From: Bacilli bacterium
GTDB taxonomy: Bacteria > Bacillota_I > Bacilli_A > RFN20 > CAG-449
Length of the DNA: 64,000 bases
Direction of reading: 5' to 3'
Assembly (NCBI GenBank): GCA_900755065.1
Contig: CAAEFC010000006.1
Span: 90,086 to 154,085 of the forward strand
Below the pieces are notes generated by a model, which ran no database searches, was not told the origin of the DNA, and saw only the letters and a list, made by a program, of their open reading frames with translations. Positions 42,862 to 50,719 of this stretch are shown in pieces. A program made the position numbers and the translations under genes. The stretch's first letter is position 1; each line of letters begins with the position of its first letter.

Positions 42862-43893
42862 TCAAAGAATGTGCAGTTCGTCGAAAAACTTCTGAAAGCA
42901 GACCGGAATGCTCAGTTGATTTCGGATCTGATCGACGGAGTAAAGATTCGGTAGCAGAATATTCGGATTTTCGACGAGAATGCGATAGCCCTTCATCTTC
43001 CACGTCTGATGCGAGAAAACGTGCTTTCGTTCGTTCAGGGAAACCACCGAAACGACGGACAGACCGCGCGCGGAAAGAGACGATTCCGCTTCAATCGCTG
43101 AGACGTGTCCGGGAAGAAGAATCGGTGCCGGCAAACCGCTTAAAACCCCCTTTTCCTTTTTCTCAAAATAGAAGAGATTGTCCTTCGTGTAAAGGAACAG
43201 GCAAGTATAATCCAATGCCCGGTTGAGGACTTTTCTGTTCTTGATCGGATAATGACTGACCGTCCCGTGAAGGTGAGATGCACATTGATCTTGAAGCGGG
43301 CAAAGAGAGCATTCGGCGTTTTTCGGCGTACAGATCGTAGCCCCGAGTTCCATTAACGATTCGTTGAAGATTCCGAAATCTTCCGGACGGCACTTTTCCA
43401 ATTGCTCTTTGAAAGTTTTTTTGGTCGCCGGCGAAGAAATATCCGAGTCATCTTCGTTCAAGCGAGTCAGCACGCGGAGAACGTTGCCGTCCACCGAAGC
43501 GTAAGGAAGATGAAATGCGCGGGAGAGAATGGCGCCTGCGCTGTAATCGCCGATTCCTTTTAGTGAAAGAATGTCGGCATAGGTATCGGGAAATTTTCCG
43601 TTGAATCGTTGCAAGATGATCTGCGCGCTGGCTTTCAAATTCCGGGCACGGGAATAGTAACCCAAGCCTTCCCAGAGTTTCAGCAGTTTTTCTTCGTCGA
43701 CGTCGGCCAGATCCGAAAGCGTAGGCAAAGCGTCTAAAAAGCGCAGATAGTAAGGAATCACCGTATCCACACGGGTTTGTTGAAGCATGATTTCGCTGAT
43801 CCAGATGGCGTAAGGATCGTCTGTATGCCGCCAGGGCAAATCTCTTTTGTTCGCTTTAAACCAATCGGTCAGCCGGTCGACATCTAAATTCAT
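42862..43893 (-). CDS. mutY: A/G-specific adenine glycosylase
   Basis: 343 residues. DLPWRHTDDPYAIWISEIMLQQT (seen from residue 18) is the hallmark of MutY with catalytic Glu; LSLKGIGDYSAGAI is the helix-hairpin-helix and VDGNVLRVLTR carries the catalytic Asp. The iron-sulfur cluster set is CTPKNAECSLCPLQDQC (CX6CX2CX5C). A short NUDIX-like C-terminal domain follows. It removes adenine mispaired with 8-oxoguanine. AGGT precedes the ATG. GC content returns to backbone level here, in contrast to the adjoining NACHT-LRR gene. Confidence 0.96.
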   Translation of the reverse strand: MNLDVDRLTDWFKANKRDLPWRHTDDPYAIWISEIMLQQTRVDTVIPYYLRFLDALPTLSDLADVDEEKLLKLWEGLGYYSRARNLKASAQIILQRFNGKFPDTYADILSLKGIGDYSAGAILSRAFHLPYASVDGNVLRVLTRLNEDDSDISSPATKKTFKEQLEKCRPEDFGIFNESLMELGATICTPKNAECSLCPLQDQCASHLHGTVSHYPIKNRKVLNRALDYTCLFLYTKDNLFYFEKKEKGVLSGLPAPILLPGHVSAIEAESSLSARGLSVVSVVSLNERKHVFSHQTWKMKGYRILVENPNILLPNLYSVDQIRNQLSIPVCFQKFFDELHIL

Positions 43894-44013
43894 CTTTTTA
43901 CCTCGTTACATAAAAGGAGTTTAGCATAATGCGAGAAAAAATGCTTTAAAACGAATCGGAGAAACGAAATTTCCGCCGGAAAATGCCTGAAAAAAGAAAA
44001 ATGTTAAAATCCT

Positions 44014-44044
44014 TTGACAAATTTCCAGCCGCTTTTGGTAGAAG
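44014..44044 (+). promoter_or_regulatory. Possible promoter of the XRE regulator
   Basis: Consensus TTGACA at 44014-44019; the best -10 candidate is a weak TAGAAG at 44039-44044 with a 19-bp spacer, so activation or an alternative -10 is possible. Confidence 0.4.
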
Positions 44045-44089
44045 AAAACGGAGATCGGATATACAATGGAACTATCGGAGGAAGCATAG

Positions 44090-44812
44090 ATGCAATTCAA
44101 TGAGAAACTATTGAAACTCAGAAAAGAAAAGGGCTATTCGCAAGAGGAATTGGGACAGCGGATCGATGTAACCCGACAAACGATTTCCAATTGGGAATTG
44201 GGGATATCCACTCCGGAGATGCCGAAAATCATCGAGTTGGCTCGCCTGTTTGGAGTTTCTTCGGATGAACTGTTGGGATTGGAAGAAAAGACAACGTATG
44301 TCGTCCGAAAGAAAAGAGAATATGAATATCGCAGTAAAAAAACCGTGTTCGGGATTCCGTGGGTTCACATTCATTTTGGAGATGAGATCGAAGTTGCAAA
44401 AGGCATCATCGCCGTAGGAGATGTGGCGGTTGGGGTGATTGCCGCCGGTCCAATTGCTGTCGGCTTCATGGCCTTCGGCGGACTGGCACTCGGACTTTTC
44501 GCACTGGGCGGTCTGGCTCTCGGTTTGGTTCTGGCTGTGGCCGCCGTGGCTGTCGGAGTCTTTTCTCTGGGTGGAGTCGCCTTGGGCTATCTTGCCGTCG
44601 GAGGCGTTGCTTTCGGTTTCTATTCGATCGGAGGTTGCGCTATTGCGCGGGAAATCGCCTATACGGGAACCGGTGTGGCCATCGGAAAGGTCGAACTCGA
44701 CGGGACGATGTCGAAAGACGAAATTTCCAAGACGATCGAACGGATTGTTCCGGAGACTATCGGGTTCATCAAAAATCTGTTTATCGCGTTGGGCAAAGGC
44801 GGCGGTCTTTGA
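44090..44812 (+). CDS. XRE-family regulator with C-terminal glycine pentad-repeat region
   Basis: 240 residues. Residues 1-62 form a helix-turn-helix (SQEELGQRIDVTRQTISNWE). A linker rich in Arg/Lys/Tyr follows, then residues about 106-181 consist of pentads of the form hydrophobic-Ala-hydrophobic-Gly-x, with Gly at 110, 115, 120, 125, 130, 135, 140, 145, then 156, 161, 166, 171, 176 and 181. The rest is a small charged/hydrophobic end. The pentads could form a beta-solenoid or insert in membrane. Some gut Firmicutes have XRE proteins with similar Gly/Ala repeats; the signal sensed is unknown. Monocistronic. Confidence 0.75.
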   Translation: MQFNEKLLKLRKEKGYSQEELGQRIDVTRQTISNWELGISTPEMPKIIELARLFGVSSDELLGLEEKTTYVVRKKREYEYRSKKTVFGIPWVHIHFGDEIEVAKGIIAVGDVAVGVIAAGPIAVGFMAFGGLALGLFALGGLALGLVLAVAAVAVGVFSLGGVALGYLAVGGVAFGFYSIGGCAIAREIAYTGTGVAIGKVELDGTMSKDEISKTIERIVPETIGFIKNLFIALGKGGGL

Positions 44813-44849
44813 TCTTCTTCATGAAAATAGATGAATTGCTCGTTTTTAT

Positions 44850-44877
44850 TTGCAAAAAAAATTTATTGCGATATAAT
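44850..44877 (+). promoter_or_regulatory. Likely promoter of tRNA-Pro
   Basis: TTGCAA at 44850-44855 and perfect TATAAT at 44872-44877 with a 16-bp spacer. Confidence 0.55.
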
Positions 44878-44888
44878 AACTATCTGTA

Positions 44889-44906
44889 AAAGGCGTTTGC
44901 CTTTTT
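44889..44906 (+). terminator. Short terminator-like hairpin upstream of tRNA-Pro
   Basis: AAAGGC-GTTT-GCCTTT with five T residues. It could end XRE transcripts, but it lies just after the tRNA promoter, so attenuation or processing is equally possible. Confidence 0.45.
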
Positions 44907-44912
44907 GTACGT

Positions 44913-44990
44913 CGGGAAGTGGCTTAGTTTGGTTAAAGCGCTACGTTCGGGACGTAGAGATCGTGAGTTCAAATCTCATCTTCCCGACCA
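44913..44990 (+). tRNA. tRNA-Pro (anticodon CGG)
   Basis: Acceptor stem CGGGAAG/CTTCCCG, anticodon stem CTACG/CGTAG with loop TTCGGGA (anticodon CGG), T loop TTCAAAT and encoded CCA. Discriminator A. Confidence 0.94.
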
Positions 44991-45021
44991 TTTATGTAGC
45001 ACGAAATGGCTACAAGTGTAA

Positions 45022-45046
45022 AAAAGTCATGAAAATGACTTTTTTT
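45022..45046 (+). terminator. Terminator after tRNA-Pro
   Basis: Perfect 9-bp stem AAAAGTCAT/ATGACTTTT with a GAAA loop and T run. The remaining 170 bases up to the repeated leader hold no recognisable gene. Confidence 0.9.
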
Positions 45047-45211
45047 GTTTTCATACGAGCGGTTCTAAGAATAATCCGCACTCAACGGGAATTTGGGAAG
45101 ACATCTTCTTGCAGAAGAACCGCATGAGCAATTTCAAAAAAATCGATCAAACTTCATCGGGTAGAATCCTCCTCAGGCAAATGAAGGAGTGATTCTTTAA
45201 AACTGGAAAAA

Positions 45212-45360
45212 AATCAAAGAATTCTCCTTTTATGAATCGAAATTCCGATTAAATTGTCTTATAGAATAAATCCGAAAGTGAGGAGAAAGTGAGCATGTTA
45301 AAACGGAAGTTTTCCAAATTGTTCTTATGGTTAGGGGTGGCCATTATGAGTACAGGGGCA
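45212..45360 (+). repeat. Duplicated promoter/leader/signal-peptide segment, copy 2
   Basis: Partner of the segment at 35.6 kb: AATTGTCTTATAGAA, GAGCATGTTAAAACG and TTTTCCAAATTGTTCTTA occur in the same order and spacing, with small indels. Confidence 0.75.
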
Positions 45361-46071
45361 TTGGCTTGTAGCGAAAAAGAAACATTGACCGAATCTGTCA
45401 AACAAACCTATGTCGATACCTTTTTGAAAGAAGATTTTCCGAAGGCCACCGCAGAAAATGTCGTCATTACCCATTATCTTGGAACGTATAACGGTAGTTA
45501 TGTAGCCGTCATCAACGATGACTTTCATGCAGTGTTCGAGGATTATCTGATATCCATGTTCTATAAGGGTTTCGATTTTTCCTATTCAAACGGGTATCCG
45601 ATTCGTGTCTGGAATGACGGCTCTTTTTACGATATAGTCGGTGCGCACGAAAAGAATTTGCTTACGAATGAAGATTTAAACGCGATCGCGGAATTGTACT
45701 GCGGAAAGGCGGGAACAGATCGATTATCGCGCGTGAAACGATCCTATCTGCATGATATAATCTGGAAAAACAGACCGGAGGCGACCATACAAGATGTGAT
45801 CATCAAGGAAAATCTTGGAACATATTCTGAATGTTTTGTCGGTATCCTGTACGATAAAGGAAATTGCTTATTTGCGGAATATGCAGTTGTTTATGAAGTC
45901 GACGGGTTGAATTTTAACTATTCAAACGGATATCCGATGCTTGTCTGGACAGAGGGAAATTTCAGTTTCTTGCATGAAGCGTATGAGAGTGATCTGTTGA
46001 CGCGAAGCGATTTAGAAAGGATTCATTTCTTGTATTGGAACAAGGATCAGCAGACAAAAACAGAATCATAA
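45295..46071 (+). CDS. Lipoprotein with two homologous domains
   Basis: 258 residues from the ATG at 45295, preceded by GAGGAG; a GTG two codons earlier is less well placed. The signal peptide nearly equals that of the 35.7-kb lipoprotein; lipobox ALAC puts the Cys near residue 24. Two repeats of about 100 residues follow: both contain ...LGTY..., FxYSNGYP, VW.xGxF and LLTxxDL. No family recognised. The internal duplication and shared leader suggest a surface protein family that evolves by domain shuffling. Confidence 0.78.
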   Translation: MLKRKFSKLFLWLGVAIMSTGALACSEKETLTESVKQTYVDTFLKEDFPKATAENVVITHYLGTYNGSYVAVINDDFHAVFEDYLISMFYKGFDFSYSNGYPIRVWNDGSFYDIVGAHEKNLLTNEDLNAIAELYCGKAGTDRLSRVKRSYLHDIIWKNRPEATIQDVIIKENLGTYSECFVGILYDKGNCLFAEYAVVYEVDGLNFNYSNGYPMLVWTEGNFSFLHEAYESDLLTRSDLERIHFLYWNKDQQTKTES

Positions 46072-46385
46072 AACAAGAGCGACGATCTGACTGTAACTTA
46101 TGGTGCAGTCAGCGATTGGACTATCGCTTTTCGTAATATTTCGTTGTTCATATCAGAGATAAGCGCGGATTTTCGCATAATTTGGATTTGCATATAGGGG
46201 TAAAGAATTATTATGGAAAGAACGGGATTCTGATTCTGCTTGCTCCCCTTCTTTTTTGCAGGCTTGTGATTTCGGGAGAGATGTGCTACGCTGATAGCAG
46301 TTGATGAAAAAGGATAATCGCCGTTTCGATTTTGCAAATAAACGGCGACTGCCGGATTCAAACGGAAAATGATAGGAGTCAAAGA
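46072..46385. other. Intergenic region with paired hairpins
   Basis: Two hairpins lie just after the lipoprotein gene: CTGACTG/CAGTCAG (46087-46112) and AGCGAT/ATCGCT followed by TTTT (46111-46131). They share bases and so are mutually exclusive; the second is the likely terminator. No gene seen in the remainder. Confidence 0.55.
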
Positions 46386-46871
46386 ATGAAAGTCAAAATG
46401 TTTTTAAGAAAAAATGCAAGCATTATCCTCTTGTATTTGATCGTGATTTTGCTCGTTTTGCCTCTATCCGTTGTAATGGTAAAGGCAAGTCCGGATAGCG
46501 AAACCGACTATCGTTTTTCCGCCGTATTCATCGAAGAAGGGAATACCGCTTTAAGCCGCGTTTTCGATCATCTTTTTCTTTCGCGCGATATCGATACGGC
46601 AGCGAAAGTGAAATCTTTGTTCATCGATCTGGGAATCGGAATTGCCGCGTACTTTCCGCTTGTGTTCAACATCGTGGCGTTGCGTACGAATGCAAAGAAT
46701 TCAGCGAAAGCGAACCTCGTCCTTTCGATCGTCGATTGCGGCTATTTTCTGATCGCTTTGACTTTCATGCTGTGGAATTATCTGGCATACCTTCTGTTTC
46801 TGGCGGCCGTTCTTTACCTGATTGATTCTTTGTTCAAATATAAAGCAGGCCGGAAAGAAGTTCATCAGTAA
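46386..46871 (+). CDS. Small membrane protein of unknown function
   Basis: 161 residues from the ATG at 46386 after TAGGAG; the open frame from 46332 has no site. The N-terminus has a membrane helix (IILLYLIVILLVLPLSVVMV), then an extracytoplasmic loop of about 50 residues, then three helices in the last 80 residues. No family recognised. It stands alone between hairpins and a promoter for the next gene. Confidence 0.65.
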   Translation: MKVKMFLRKNASIILLYLIVILLVLPLSVVMVKASPDSETDYRFSAVFIEEGNTALSRVFDHLFLSRDIDTAAKVKSLFIDLGIGIAAYFPLVFNIVALRTNAKNSAKANLVLSIVDCGYFLIALTFMLWNYLAYLLFLAAVLYLIDSLFKYKAGRKEVHQ

Positions 46872-47017
46872 AAAACTTTGCGGACATCTTTTCGTCAACG
46901 GACGATTGGACTTAGCGCAAAGAGTCGTCATGCGTTCGATCCGGCGAAGCCGTCATTTTTGCAATAAAGAAAAAAATCATAAAGATAAAAGTTTATCGAT
47001 AAAAGAATATCGAAATG

Positions 47018-47046
47018 TTGACAGAGACGGACGTTCGTGATACCTT
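47018..47046 (+). promoter_or_regulatory. Promoter with palindrome in the spacer
   Basis: TTGACA at 47018-47023 and TACCTT at 47041-47046 with a 17-bp spacer. The spacer holds ACGGACGTTCGT (47028-47039), a nearly perfect palindrome that could be an operator. Confidence 0.6.
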
Positions 47047-47069
47047 TTAGGATAAAGGAGAAAAAACAA

Positions 47070-48095
47070 ATGAATAAAATCAGAGTAGTTCAGTACGGAT
47101 GCGGCAAAATGGCCAAATACATTTTGCGTTATCTGCATGAAAAAGGCGCGGAGATCGTCGGTGCGATCGACGTGAATCCGGAGATCGTCGGAACGGATGT
47201 CGGCGATTTTGCCGGATTGGGCGTTAAAACGGGCGTCCTGATTTCCGATGACGCGGACAGGGTTTTGGACGAATGCGACGCGGATGTCGCGATCGTGACG
47301 CTGTTCAGTTTTATCGGCGATATTTACGAACATGTGGAGAAGTGCGTGAAACGGGGAATCAATGTCATCACGACTTGCGAAGAGGCGATCTATCCTTGGA
47401 CCACGGCGGCGAAACTGACGAACAAACTCGACGCTCTGGCGAAAGAGAATAACTGCACGATCACCGGAAGCGGCATGCAGGATATCTTTTGGATCAATAT
47501 GGTCGCATTGGTTGCCGGAGGCTGCCATACGATTCAAAAAATCAAGGGTGCCTATTCGTATAACGTCGACGAATACGGACTGGCTTTGGCCGAAGCGCAC
47601 GGTTGCGATCTGACCAAAGAGGAATTTGAAAAAACACTGGCGCACCCGACCGAAGTAGTTCCTTCTTACGCCTGGAACGCGGCGGAAGCGATCGCGAATA
47701 AGTTGGGACTGACGATCAAATCGATCAAGCAGGAGAATGTCCCGTACATCATCGATAAGGACATATACAGTTCGACATTGGGCAAAGAGATCAAGGCGGG
47801 ACGATGCATCGGCATGTCCGCGGTCGTGACCATCGAGACCTATCAAGGCATCGTCATCGAAGAAGAAACGATCGGCAAAGTCTACGGCCCGGACGACGGA
47901 GATATGTGCGACTGGTGGATCAAAGGCGAACCGGATACCGAATTCCATGTGGTGAAACCGGCGACGGTAGAGCATACCTGCGCGACGGTCGTCAATCGGA
48001 TTCCGTCGCTTCTCGTCGCGCCGACGGGATACGTTACGGCGGATCAACTCGACGAAATCGGCTATCTGACCTATCCGATCGACTACGAGATTTAG
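47070..48095 (+). CDS. NAD(P)-dependent dehydrogenase, 2,4-diaminopentanoate dehydrogenase/DapB-like
   Basis: 341 residues from the ATG at 47070 after AAAGGAG. The Rossmann start IRVVQYGCGKMAKYILRYL and GAEIVGAIDVNPEIVGTDVG, together with GINVITTCEEAIYPW, match the group of 2,4-diaminopentanoate dehydrogenase (Ord), related to dihydrodipicolinate reductase. Ord acts in ornithine fermentation; whether this one acts on a diamino acid or another substrate is unknown. The GTGINPGF segment typical of Ord reads GSGMQDIF. It is convergent with a lysine-riboswitch-controlled importer, which hints at diamino acid metabolism. Confidence 0.72.
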   Translation: MNKIRVVQYGCGKMAKYILRYLHEKGAEIVGAIDVNPEIVGTDVGDFAGLGVKTGVLISDDADRVLDECDADVAIVTLFSFIGDIYEHVEKCVKRGINVITTCEEAIYPWTTAAKLTNKLDALAKENNCTITGSGMQDIFWINMVALVAGGCHTIQKIKGAYSYNVDEYGLALAEAHGCDLTKEEFEKTLAHPTEVVPSYAWNAAEAIANKLGLTIKSIKQENVPYIIDKDIYSSTLGKEIKAGRCIGMSAVVTIETYQGIVIEEETIGKVYGPDDGDMCDWWIKGEPDTEFHVVKPATVEHTCATVVNRIPSLLVAPTGYVTADQLDEIGYLTYPIDYEI

Positions 48096-48100
48096 GATGA

Positions 48101-48134
48101 AAAACCGGGAGAATGGATTCTTCCGGTTTTCTTT
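48101..48134. terminator. Bidirectional terminator between convergent genes
   Basis: AAAACCGGGAGAAT pairs with ATTCTTCCGGTTTT (one G-T pair) around two central G residues, with A-rich left and T-rich right flanks. Confidence 0.85.
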
Positions 48135-48158
48135 TGGCTTAAATGACGGCGTTTCTTT

Positions 48159-49040
48159 TCAGGAAGCGCTTTTTTCCAAGTAGCGGGACAGAAAGGCTTT
48201 CGTCCGTTCTTCTTTTGGATGAACGAAGAGATCTTTCGGGCTCCCCTGTTCGACGATATAGCCATTGTCCATGAAGATGACCCGATTCGATACGTTCCTG
48301 GCGAAATCCATTTCGTGCGTCACGACGACCATCGTCATGCCTTCCTGCGCCAGTTTTTTCATCACTTCGAGAACTTCGCCGACCATTTCCGGGTCGAGAG
48401 CGCTGGTCGGCTCGTCAAAAAGAAGGATATCCGGATTCATGCAAAGCGCCCGCGCGATTGCCACGCGTTGCTTCTGTCCGCCGGAAAGTTCATCGACGCG
48501 GGAATAGAGGCGATCCGCCATGCCGACTCTGGTCAGGTTGAAGACGGCTCTTTCTTTGGCTTCGCTGTCGGAAAGATGCAGGACTTTTTTCTGCGCGATC
48601 GTGCAGTTCCGTAAGACGTTGAGATGATTGAAAAGGTAGAAATTCTGAAAAACCATGCCGATTTTCGCGCGGATTTCGTTGAGATTCAAGGTTCGACGCA
48701 TCTTTTCGATTTCGGCGTCTCTTTCTTCGACCAAAGCCTTTTTTTGCCTCTTATCCGCGCCTTTCATGCGTCTTTTATAAGCGGTCCGAAGGGCCTTGAC
48801 GTCTTCGGAAAGCCGATTGTCGATGCGGCAGACGGATTCGCCGTTCCGGAAATCGATCCGACCGCCTCCGATGTCTTCGAGCCGGTTGATGCAACGGAGA
48901 AAAGTGGATTTTCCGCTTCCGGAAGAGCCGATGACGGCGATGACATCTCCCGGATAAACCGTGAGGGAAATATCTTTCAGGACTTCGTGATCCGAATAGG
49001 ATTTTTGCAGATTCCGGATCGAAAGCAAAGGTTCATTCAT
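48159..49040 (-). CDS. Amino acid ABC transporter ATPase (GlnQ-like) with an internal charged insertion
   Basis: 293 residues from the ATG at 49040, which overlaps the permease stop (ATGA); the longer frame up to 49520 is a shadow of the permease gene. IGSSGSGKST is Walker A, ELSGGQKQRVAIARAL and ILLFDEPTSALDPEMV are signature and Walker B. GlnQ-type proteins have about 240-250 residues; here about 45 additional, highly charged residues (RTAYKRRMKGADKRQKKALV and following) sit between NRLEDIGGGRI and the Q-loop segment GMVFQNFYLF. The operon has a lysine riboswitch, so the ATPase probably drives lysine import. Confidence 0.92.
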   Translation of the reverse strand: MNEPLLSIRNLQKSYSDHEVLKDISLTVYPGDVIAVIGSSGSGKSTFLRCINRLEDIGGGRIDFRNGESVCRIDNRLSEDVKALRTAYKRRMKGADKRQKKALVEERDAEIEKMRRTLNLNEIRAKIGMVFQNFYLFNHLNVLRNCTIAQKKVLHLSDSEAKERAVFNLTRVGMADRLYSRVDELSGGQKQRVAIARALCMNPDILLFDEPTSALDPEMVGEVLEVMKKLAQEGMTMVVVTHEMDFARNVSNRVIFMDNGYIVEQGSPKDLFVHPKEERTKAFLSRYLEKSAS

Positions 49041-49819
49041 GAGGAAACGGCCTCCTTGATCCGATGACGGAAGGGACGGACGAAGCCTTTTCGTCCGTTC
49101 AATCGGCGGGAAATCAATTTCAAGACGAGCGTGGCCAGAAGCGTCAGAATCAGGTAGATGATCGCGATGATGATGTAGCCCTCCACTTTGAAATAGTTTT
49201 TGTTGGTCGCGATCGAGACCGAAGCGTACAGTTCGGTTAGACCGATGACGTTCAGCACGCTGGAATCCTTGATATTGACGATGTATTCGTTGAGAATGGC
49301 CGGCAAGGCGTTTTTCAGTGCCTGCGGCATAACGATTCCGAACATCGTCTGAAAGTAGTTCATGCCGAGCGACCGACTGGCCTCTTCCTGACCGACGTCG
49401 ACGCCGTTGAGTCCGGCGCGGACGATTTCCGACATATATGCGCCGGTATTGATCGTGATTACGAAGAGTCCGCAGATCATGTAACCGTTGAAAATCCAGC
49501 CCAGTTGAATGTCCGTCCAACTGAATCCCATCGAAGTGAAACCGAAGAAGATGATCATCGCCTGAACCATCATCGGCGTTCCGCGAAAGAAATTGACATA
49601 GATCGCCGACAGGGCGGAAACCGACCTTTTCAGGATTTTCAGAGGAAGGCGATCGTTTTTTCTGACCCGAAGATTTCTTGCCGGTGCGATCAGAATTCCG
49701 ATGCCCAACCCGACGATGGTGCCGACGATGGCGAGAATCAAAGTGGCCGCGACGCCGTTTAAAAAGGTCGAAAAGTAGTTTTCCAGAAGAGAGACGATTT
49801 TATCCCAACTCGACATCAT
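49037..49819 (-). CDS. Amino acid ABC transporter permease (HisM/GlnP type)
   Basis: 260 residues with about five membrane helices. NFFRGTPMMVQAMIIFFGF is the conserved start of the polar amino acid permease family; GAYMSEIVRAGLNGVDVGQEEA and the following LGMNYFQTMFGIVMPQAL form the EAA loop. It overlaps the binding-protein gene upstream (by the repeated ATGATG) and the ATPase gene downstream, forming one translation-coupled operon. Riboswitch control points to lysine as substrate. Confidence 0.93.
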   Translation of the reverse strand: MMSSWDKIVSLLENYFSTFLNGVAATLILAIVGTIVGLGIGILIAPARNLRVRKNDRLPLKILKRSVSALSAIYVNFFRGTPMMVQAMIIFFGFTSMGFSWTDIQLGWIFNGYMICGLFVITINTGAYMSEIVRAGLNGVDVGQEEASRSLGMNYFQTMFGIVMPQALKNALPAILNEYIVNIKDSSVLNVIGLTELYASVSIATNKNYFKVEGYIIIAIIYLILTLLATLVLKLISRRLNGRKGFVRPFRHRIKEAVSS

Positions 49820-50694
49820 CGGTTCGCTCCGTTGACGATGGAATTGGCAACCGGTAATTCGGCGGTCATCGCGTCCGCCGAACCGGATTGGACGGCGATG
49901 GCGCAGGTGGAGAAAGTTTCCAGCGGGTTGAGATGCGTCACGCCGTATTCCTTTACCCAGTCTTCGATGACATCGTCGGTGATCGTGGACACCTGAGAGA
50001 CGATTTTCGCACCCGAAAACGCGTTCAGCGAATCGGCGTCGGCGTATTTGGAATCCGCTTTGACGATCAGGACCAATTCGGAACGGTAGTATTCATCGGT
50101 GAAATCGATGGAAAGCCGCCGTTCTTCCGTATCGGTCATTCCGGCGATGACGGCGTTGACGGTTCCGCTTTGAAGAGCGGGAATCAGCGCTTCCCAGTCC
50201 ATTTTCAGAACGCGGAGGTTGTAATTCAGCGCTTCCGCCAGCGCTTTCGCCATCGTCACGTCGTATCCGGCGGCGTATTGACCCTGCATACCGTTGATCG
50301 GATAGGTGTAGGCCGTCGGCGCGGTTTCCGTCCAGTTGAACGGCGCATAATCGCATTCCAGACCGACGGTCAGATAAGATCGGGAAGGATCGTTGTCTTC
50401 GCTTTGTCCGGAAACGGTCGTCGGATTTTCATCGGTCGACCGTTCGACCGCCTCGCTCATCCAGACGTTCCGGGTATCCGGAGAGATTTCTTTCAGCGCT
50501 TCGTTAATCTTTTCTTTCAGATCGCCGTCGCTTTTGCTGACGCCGATCGAAACGCCCAGTTCCTTTTCCGATTCGCCGAGAATCGACTGATCGAAATGAA
50601 CGATTTTCAGTTTCGACGAACCGCCCGAGCAAGAAGCCGCGCCGAGCGTGAAAAGAGCCGAAAAGGCCAGAAGCAAAGGTGTTTTTAAATTCAT
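49816..50694 (-). CDS. Amino acid (lysine) ABC binding lipoprotein, circularly permuted order
   Basis: 292 residues from the ATG at 50694 after AGGAGG. Lipobox GAASC. Directly after it comes LKIVHFDQ...VSIGVSKSDGDLKEKINEAL..WMSEAV, a stretch that normally forms the C-terminus of SBP_bac_3 proteins. After a Ser/Asp linker the usual N-terminal start follows (YLTVGLECDYAPFNWTE, GYDVTMAKALAEAL, WEALIPALQSG, AGMTDTEERR, DFTDEYY), and the chain stops at AELPVANSIVNGANR, exactly where the missing end would begin. All parts are thus present but rotated. Ligand-binding motifs look intact. Confidence 0.87.
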   Translation of the reverse strand: MNLKTPLLLAFSALFTLGAASCSGGSSKLKIVHFDQSILGESEKELGVSIGVSKSDGDLKEKINEALKEISPDTRNVWMSEAVERSTDENPTTVSGQSEDNDPSRSYLTVGLECDYAPFNWTETAPTAYTYPINGMQGQYAAGYDVTMAKALAEALNYNLRVLKMDWEALIPALQSGTVNAVIAGMTDTEERRLSIDFTDEYYRSELVLIVKADSKYADADSLNAFSGAKIVSQVSTITDDVIEDWVKEYGVTHLNPLETFSTCAIAVQSGSADAMTAELPVANSIVNGANR

Positions 50695-50719
50695 TCTGTG
50701 TATCCTCCTCTTTAAGAAA

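Noticed and set aside
42750..43226. 158-codon plus-strand open frame across the NACHT-LRR and mutY starts
   Set aside because: It is antisense to mutY and has shadow composition.
39158..44990. Possible duplicated tRNA 3' ends marking att sites
   Set aside because: I looked for second copies of the tRNA-Arg, tRNA-Gly and tRNA-Pro 3' ends at the borders of the AT-rich blocks and found none.
49041..49520. N-terminal extension of the lysine importer ATPase frame up to 49520
   Set aside because: It is an antisense-like shadow within the permease gene in another frame; the ATG at 49040 with an ATGA overlap is the natural start.
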